This document shows positions 11,763-14,610 of a stretch of DNA of 14,610 nt, piece by piece; the first letter of the stretch is position 1, and each line of letters begins with the position of its first letter. Source of the DNA: Betaproteobacteria bacterium (GTDB lineage: Bacteria > Pseudomonadota > Gammaproteobacteria > Burkholderiales > SG8-41); contig JAIOOZ010000349.1 in the NCBI GenBank assembly GCA_021414185.1, forward strand, positions 1 to 14,610, written 5' to 3'. A program made the position numbers and the translations under genes. The notes below the pieces were generated by a model. It was not told where the DNA came from. It did no database searches and worked only from the letters and a program-made list of their open reading frames with translations.

Positions 11763-12227
11763 ATGAGCACCCTCGAAAAAGCCATTGCAATAGCTGCTGA
11801 GGCACACGCTGGCGCGGTGGACAAGGCTGGAGCGCCCTACATTCTTCATCCGCTGCGGGTAATGCTAGGCGTATCCACTACCGCTGAACGAATAGTGGCG
11901 ATCCTGCACGACGTAGTAGAGGATTCCGCCTGGACCTTCGAGGCTTTGCGTGCAGAAGGCTTTTCGGAAGAAGTAATTGCCGGGTTAGAGTCCGTGACTA
12001 AACGGAGTGAGGACGAACCCTACGACGATTTTGTGGCCCGCGCCGCTGCAAATCCGATTGGCAGGCAAGTCAAACTCTCGGATTTGAAGGACAACCTGGA
12101 TCTGTCCCGAATCCCTCAACCAACGGATCGTGATCTTGCCCGGATTCAAAAATACAAACGAGCTGTGGCGTTTCTTAATGCCTGCGAAACATTTGCGAAA
12201 AACGAGTCAGCGGAGGGAAAGCGATGA
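11763..12227 (+). CDS. HD-domain protein, small alarmone hydrolase-like
   Basis: A 154-residue protein made of a single HD phosphohydrolase domain of the RelA/SpoT hydrolase (MESH1/SAH) type, which removes the 3'-pyrophosphate of (p)ppGpp with a metal. The metal ligands expected from Rel proteins are in place: H15 in AEAHAG, H49-D50 in AILHDVVED, and D107 in VKLSDLKDNL. KAGAPYILHPLRV (21-33) matches the Rel consensus SG-PYI-HP. There is no synthetase, TGS or ACT domain. The gene ends in an ATGA overlap with the following TolA-like gene. Related HD proteins may act on other nucleotides, so alarmone hydrolysis is likely but not certain. Its base composition is lower in GC than the flanking chromosomal genes, consistent with transfer. 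Confidence 0.82.
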   Translation: MSTLEKAIAIAAEAHAGAVDKAGAPYILHPLRVMLGVSTTAERIVAILHDVVEDSAWTFEALRAEGFSEEVIAGLESVTKRSEDEPYDDFVARAAANPIGRQVKLSDLKDNLDLSRIPQPTDRDLARIQKYKRAVAFLNACETFAKNESAEGKR

Positions 12228-12628
12228 CATATCGTGTCTGCATATTAATGGTCGCAATTGGCCTCTCGAATATTGCTTTCGCACAGAATGCAGTGCAAGG
12301 TGGTTCCAGAGACCCTCAATCGTCAGCGCAAGAAGCAACTTCGGCTCAGGCAAAGAGTGAATACATCGCTCGCATTCGGACCAAGATCCAGCGTTTCATT
12401 GTCCTGCCGCCGAATCTTCAAGGAAACCCCGAAGCCATATTCGATCTTGTGATGCTGCCAGACGGCCACGTATTGACGATAAAAGTCACACGTCCTAGTG
12501 GTAACGCCGCTTATGACAACGCGGTAGAACGTGCAATCAGCCGGGCGCAGCCGCTGCCGATGCCGCCGGATCCTGCACTGATAAAAGACTTTCGGGTTTT
12601 AATCCTTAAGTTCAGGGCTCAGGATTGA
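12224..12628 (+). CDS. Secreted TolA/TonB C-terminal-domain protein
   Basis: A 134-residue protein with a signal peptide (residues 1-20, ending IAFA before QNAVQ), a short Ser/Ala/Gln-rich linker (about 21-44), and one TolA/TonB-like C-terminal domain from YIARIRTKIQRFIVLPP through FDLVMLPDGHVLTIKVTRPS, then GNAAYDNAVERAISRAQPLP and a final strand FRVLILKFRAQD. This domain normally joins inner-membrane motors to outer-membrane partners, but here no N-terminal anchor, proline-rich arm or TolQR/ExbBD genes are present, so it would be a free periplasmic version. Start codon ATG overlaps the HD stop (ATGA) and has GGAGG (12212-12216) 7 nt upstream, so it is well supported and coupled to the HD gene. 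Confidence 0.82.
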   Translation: MTYRVCILMVAIGLSNIAFAQNAVQGGSRDPQSSAQEATSAQAKSEYIARIRTKIQRFIVLPPNLQGNPEAIFDLVMLPDGHVLTIKVTRPSGNAAYDNAVERAISRAQPLPMPPDPALIKDFRVLILKFRAQD

Positions 12629-12653
12629 TCTCTTAGGCAACTGAAAATCCAAA

Positions 12654-12869
12654 ATGAGTACCACACCTAATACGGTCAAAATACCTCAGATCCCTCCCGA
12701 ACTTTGGAACGTTCGTGATGCCGCCATCGAGCATGCCCTGTCCAATGCTCCGCTGCCCCCTGATATGGAGCGACTGCATGAGTGGCTTAACCGGTTTTCT
12801 CAAACAGGCCGAGGCGGGGACGCCGATCAAGCTGCGGTCTGCAGTTCGCGCGGGTCGAGCAGAAGATAG
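12654..12869 (+). CDS. Unrecognised ORF, probably truncated at its 3' end
   Basis: The first 50 residues look like real protein (VKIPQIPPELWNVRDAAIEH, then LPPDMERLHEWLNRFSQTG), with a helical pattern, but the rest (GRGGDADQAAVCSSRGSSRR) is low-complexity and from 12827 runs antisense to the end of the DUF3616 gene. From about 12795 another frame reads GFLKQAEAGTPIKLRSAVRA and looks equally protein-like, so a frameshift or a junction near 12795-12810 is possible. No clear ribosome-binding site precedes ATG 12654. I do not recognise the family. It follows the TolA-like gene by 25 nt and could be the last member of that operon, cut by an insertion boundary. Confidence 0.4.
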   Translation: MSTTPNTVKIPQIPPELWNVRDAAIEHALSNAPLPPDMERLHEWLNRFSQTGRGGDADQAAVCSSRGSSRR

Positions 12870-13789
12870 CTGGCAAAGCGTCCGGCATCCCTGTTTCCGT
12901 CGTCGCTGACGATGACGATTCGCTCCATCCCGCCGATGACGGCCGGGCTTACCCCTTCAGCCTTCTCAAGGCTGCGCAAACCCGGAACGCTCAACCGGTT
13001 CGCTGGCGCACCTGGCTCGCCGCTCCAGCGCCAGAGGCCAAAGTTGGCCGGTTCGCGTGAAGTCGGGCCACCGATCACCAGATAGGCTCCCATGGCGGGA
13101 ACGTATGACAACCCACGGATGCCGTGGCCGCCAAGATCCAGTTCATCAAGCAATGGCGCGATTCGCGGAGCTTCATCCGATTCGAAGATTGCAGAGGGGT
13201 TTTCGATACTGGCGATGAGCGCTCGACCGTCGCGCAACGGGCTACGGAAACCAATTAACAGTCGCTGCTGGTCGGGGCTGATTTCCAAGGCCTCGATATT
13301 GAGTCCACCGTTGGCTTTGACGTCCACTACCTGGGCTGCGGCCGCCAGCACGTCATGTCGCGAGGTCAGGGCCTGCTTCAATCCGCCGACAACCCTGGGG
13401 TCGACCACCCGCTTGCCCTCGACCCGGAAACGGACCAGCTTTTCACGGGACTTCTTCTCGTCACCATCGTCATCGCGCGAGTGCGAGGTGATGCCGTAGA
13501 CAAAGCCCGCGCGGTCGAGAGCCAGTGCTTCGAGGTCATCGAGCTTCCAGAACCCGCTGAAGATCTGAAACAGTCCGGCAGTGAGCGCCGTGCTGTCGAT
13601 GCGGCCATCCGCGCCGATGGTGACCAGACTGAACGGGTGGCTCTTCTCGTCCTCCACGACAAGAAAACGCCCGTCCGGCAGTTGTTGTATCGCCGACGGC
13701 TCGAAGATGCCGGTCAGGGACTGGAAGGCCGGGCTTTGGTCGTTGGTCACCCGGGCATTATGCATCCAAGCCGATCGGAAGTGCCCCAC
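12827..13789 (-). CDS. DUF3616-domain protein, signal peptide missing
   Basis: Up to 320 residues, with the repeated strand-turn texture of a beta-propeller-like protein. Segments typical of DUF3616 are SLTGIFEPSAIQQLPDGRFL with VVEDE just after, LDDLEALALDRAGFVYGITS, GGLNIEALEISPDQQRLLIG, FRSPLRDGRALIAS, LDLGGHGIRGLSYVP and GGPTS. Function is unknown; relatives resemble the esterase-like phytase and SdiA-regulated groups. Homologues usually start with an export signal, but here the frame begins at GTG 13789 or ATG 13765 with neither a signal peptide nor a good ribosome-binding site, about 50 nt from the right-hand tRNA repeat. The native 5' end may have been removed by insertion or rearrangement. 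It is convergent with the upstream small genes, and its stop region overlaps the preceding ORF on the other strand. Confidence 0.75.
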   Translation of the reverse strand: MGHFRSAWMHNARVTNDQSPAFQSLTGIFEPSAIQQLPDGRFLVVEDEKSHPFSLVTIGADGRIDSTALTAGLFQIFSGFWKLDDLEALALDRAGFVYGITSHSRDDDGDEKKSREKLVRFRVEGKRVVDPRVVGGLKQALTSRHDVLAAAAQVVDVKANGGLNIEALEISPDQQRLLIGFRSPLRDGRALIASIENPSAIFESDEAPRIAPLLDELDLGGHGIRGLSYVPAMGAYLVIGGPTSREPANFGLWRWSGEPGAPANRLSVPGLRSLEKAEGVSPAVIGGMERIVIVSDDGNRDAGRFASYLLLDPRELQTAA

Positions 13790-13840
13790 TCCACGCGGTC
13801 GACCCTCAGTTGCCGCTGGGCGACGTCAACTCGCGGACAG

Positions 13841-13933
13841 CCACTCACGCCCCACCAAAATTCTGTTTTGCGTTTCTTGCACTTAGTCCGGCCATCGCGG
13901 TTGGGGTTTTTGCATTTTGGGGGACGGTATTGG
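13841..13933 (+). repeat. Right copy of tRNA-3'-end direct repeat (attachment-site-like)
   Basis: CCACTCACGCCCCACCA (13841-13857) is identical to the last 17 nt of tRNA-Lys. Nothing upstream resembles the rest of a tRNA: GCGGACAG stands where GTTCGAT should be. The next 75 nt reproduce the tRNA downstream region with about 90% identity, including the terminator (about 13887-13910). The stem there is degraded to several G-T pairs and one mismatch, though the T-run is kept. It is best explained as the far end of an insertion at tRNA-Lys. Confidence 0.75.
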
Positions 13934-14187
13934 CGTCCCGTGTGGGGCTGGGCACTGCGTCGGGGGCTATAGCTGTATGGGTTCTTTTGGTTCTTTGGGA
14001 AAACGATCGCTGATCGGCCAAACTCGGACATTGAGGACCACGCACTACTTTGACGTCCGATCGTCTTTATGCGCCTGCGTGCGATGCCGTACAGAATCGA
14101 TACAAAAATCAATTCAATATTGACGGTGTTCCAAGCTTTGACTGATGCACTTTAACGAAGAGCAGCCGACTGGTAAGGGTATCCCCA
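13934..14187. other. Gene-free stretch before the SOUL gene
   Basis: No supported gene is present. TTGACG (14120-14125) and TTGACT (14138-14143) look like -35 hexamers for the following gene, but neither has a good -10 at normal spacing. Nothing else stands out. Confidence 0.5.
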
Positions 14188-14610
14188 ATGAGTCGAAACG
14201 TGCTGTTACTGGCATTTACAGCGATTGTATTATTTCTTGGCGAGGCAGCTATGGCGATAGAGGAACCGGCTTTCGAGAAGCTGGAGCAAGTCGAAAATAT
14301 CGAGATTCGGCAATATCGCCCGGTCATTGTGGCTGAGACTTTTGTTGACGGCGACATGGGTGCGGCCTCGAATAGCGGATTTCGACTGATTGCCGACTAT
14401 ATTTTTGGCAACAACCTGTCCACGCGAGGGGCCGCGGGCAAGCCATCCGAAAAAATTGCCATGACTGCGCCGGTATCGGTCGAACCCGCAGCACGTTCGG
14501 AAAAGATAGCCATGAGTGCCCCTGTGAGCGTCGAGCCCCAGGGTGATTCCGCGAGTGGGATTATGAATAGCAAGCGCTGGCGTGTTCAGTTTACGATGCC
14601 CGGCGAATAT
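14188..14610 (+). CDS. SOUL-family haem-binding protein, N-terminal part
   Basis: The frame is open to the window edge (141 codons seen). It starts with a signal peptide (MSRNVLLLAFTAIVLFLGEA, cleavage after AMA), followed by the SOUL domain: FEKLEQVENIEIRQYRPVIV, then ASNSGFRLIADYIFGNN and the hallmark SEKIAMTAPVSVEP. This hallmark occurs twice in tandem, 17 codons apart (14446-14487 and 14497-14538), then RWRVQFTMPGEY. Bacterial SOUL proteins of this type are exported and bind haem or related tetrapyrroles; function is poorly known. ATG 14188 has AAGGG (14174-14178) about 9 nt upstream. The 3' end is outside the window. Confidence 0.88.
   Translation, partial: MSRNVLLLAFTAIVLFLGEAAMAIEEPAFEKLEQVENIEIRQYRPVIVAETFVDGDMGAASNSGFRLIADYIFGNNLSTRGAAGKPSEKIAMTAPVSVEPAARSEKIAMSAPVSVEPQGDSASGIMNSKRWRVQFTMPGEY

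Larger units (their letters stand above)
7404..13857. mobile_element. Putative integrated segment (genomic island remnant) at tRNA-Lys
   Basis: The 6.45-kb segment is bounded by direct repeats of the tRNA-Lys 3' end. It contains a short RelE-like ORF, an SDR/PrpD/Bug module of host-like composition, a markedly AT-richer cassette (about 11190-12820) and a DUF3616 gene. Degraded or truncated ORFs lie next to both ends (RelE on the left, DUF3616 without a signal peptide on the right). No integrase, transposase or conjugation gene is seen, so it could be a remnant, an element mobilised in trans, or a composite of successive insertions. An old tandem duplication of a tRNA locus is the main alternative. 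Confidence 0.45.

Noticed and set aside
13810..14013. Plus-strand open frame with a hydrophobic translation across the right tRNA repeat
   Set aside because: It is a translation of the tRNA 3' end and terminator region, has no ribosome-binding site, and the equivalent region by the real tRNA is non-coding.
14118..14150. Sigma-70 promoter for the SOUL gene from TTGACG or TTGACT
   Set aside because: No acceptable -10 hexamer is found at 16-18 nt from either.

Overview
The window looks like chromosomal DNA of a GC-rich betaproteobacterium, most likely of the order Burkholderiales. The evidence is two Bug-type (TctC family) periplasmic solute receptors, a shortened cyanophycin-synthetase-like gene of the kind known as CphA' in that group, a PA0069-type radical SAM protein and the general codon bias. 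This assignment is inferred from gene content; no rRNA or other taxonomic marker is present.

Left part (1-7403), ordinary chromosome with heavy intergenic repeat traffic. It holds the 3' end of a PA0069-family radical SAM gene, a Bug receptor, a histone-deacetylase-like (AcuC-type) amidohydrolase, a broken LLM-class flavin oxidoreductase, a PsiF-repeat secreted protein preceded by a 19-codon leader ORF, an exported-looking protein-L-isoaspartate methyltransferase, and a 729-residue CphA-like protein. The CphA-like protein has an intact-looking ATP-grasp half but a lost P-loop lysine in its Mur-ligase half. A tRNA-Lys(CTT) gene with a good terminator follows. Four unrelated palindromic intergenic repeats lie in the first 4.4 kb, and a seven-copy heptamer tract sits just before the deacetylase start.

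Middle part (7404-13857), a probable integrated segment. The last 17 nt of tRNA-Lys plus about 75 nt of downstream sequence, including the terminator, recur at 13841-13933, as expected of direct repeats bounding an element inserted at a tRNA 3' end. Inside are a short RelE-like toxin remnant, a divergent pair (SDR dehydrogenase on minus; PrpD-like dehydratase plus Bug receptor on plus), an AT-richer cassette (unknown 96-residue protein, HD alarmone-hydrolase-like protein, TolA/TonB C-terminal-like secreted protein, a truncated ORF) and a convergent DUF3616 gene. No integrase or transposase was found, so the element is either a remnant or mobilised in trans.

Right part (13858-14610): a degenerate second copy of the tRNA downstream region, about 250 nt without a gene, and the 5' part of a SOUL-family haem-binding protein running off the window.

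Functionally, the Bug receptors next to enzymes (deacetylase; PrpD-like dehydratase plus SDR) suggest small carboxylate-utilisation modules. The most unusual signals are a hairpin covering both the Shine-Dalgarno and the start codon of the leader ORF before the PsiF gene, the orphan CphA-like protein, the repeat-derived N-terminus of the methyltransferase, and the integrase-less tRNA-Lys island.
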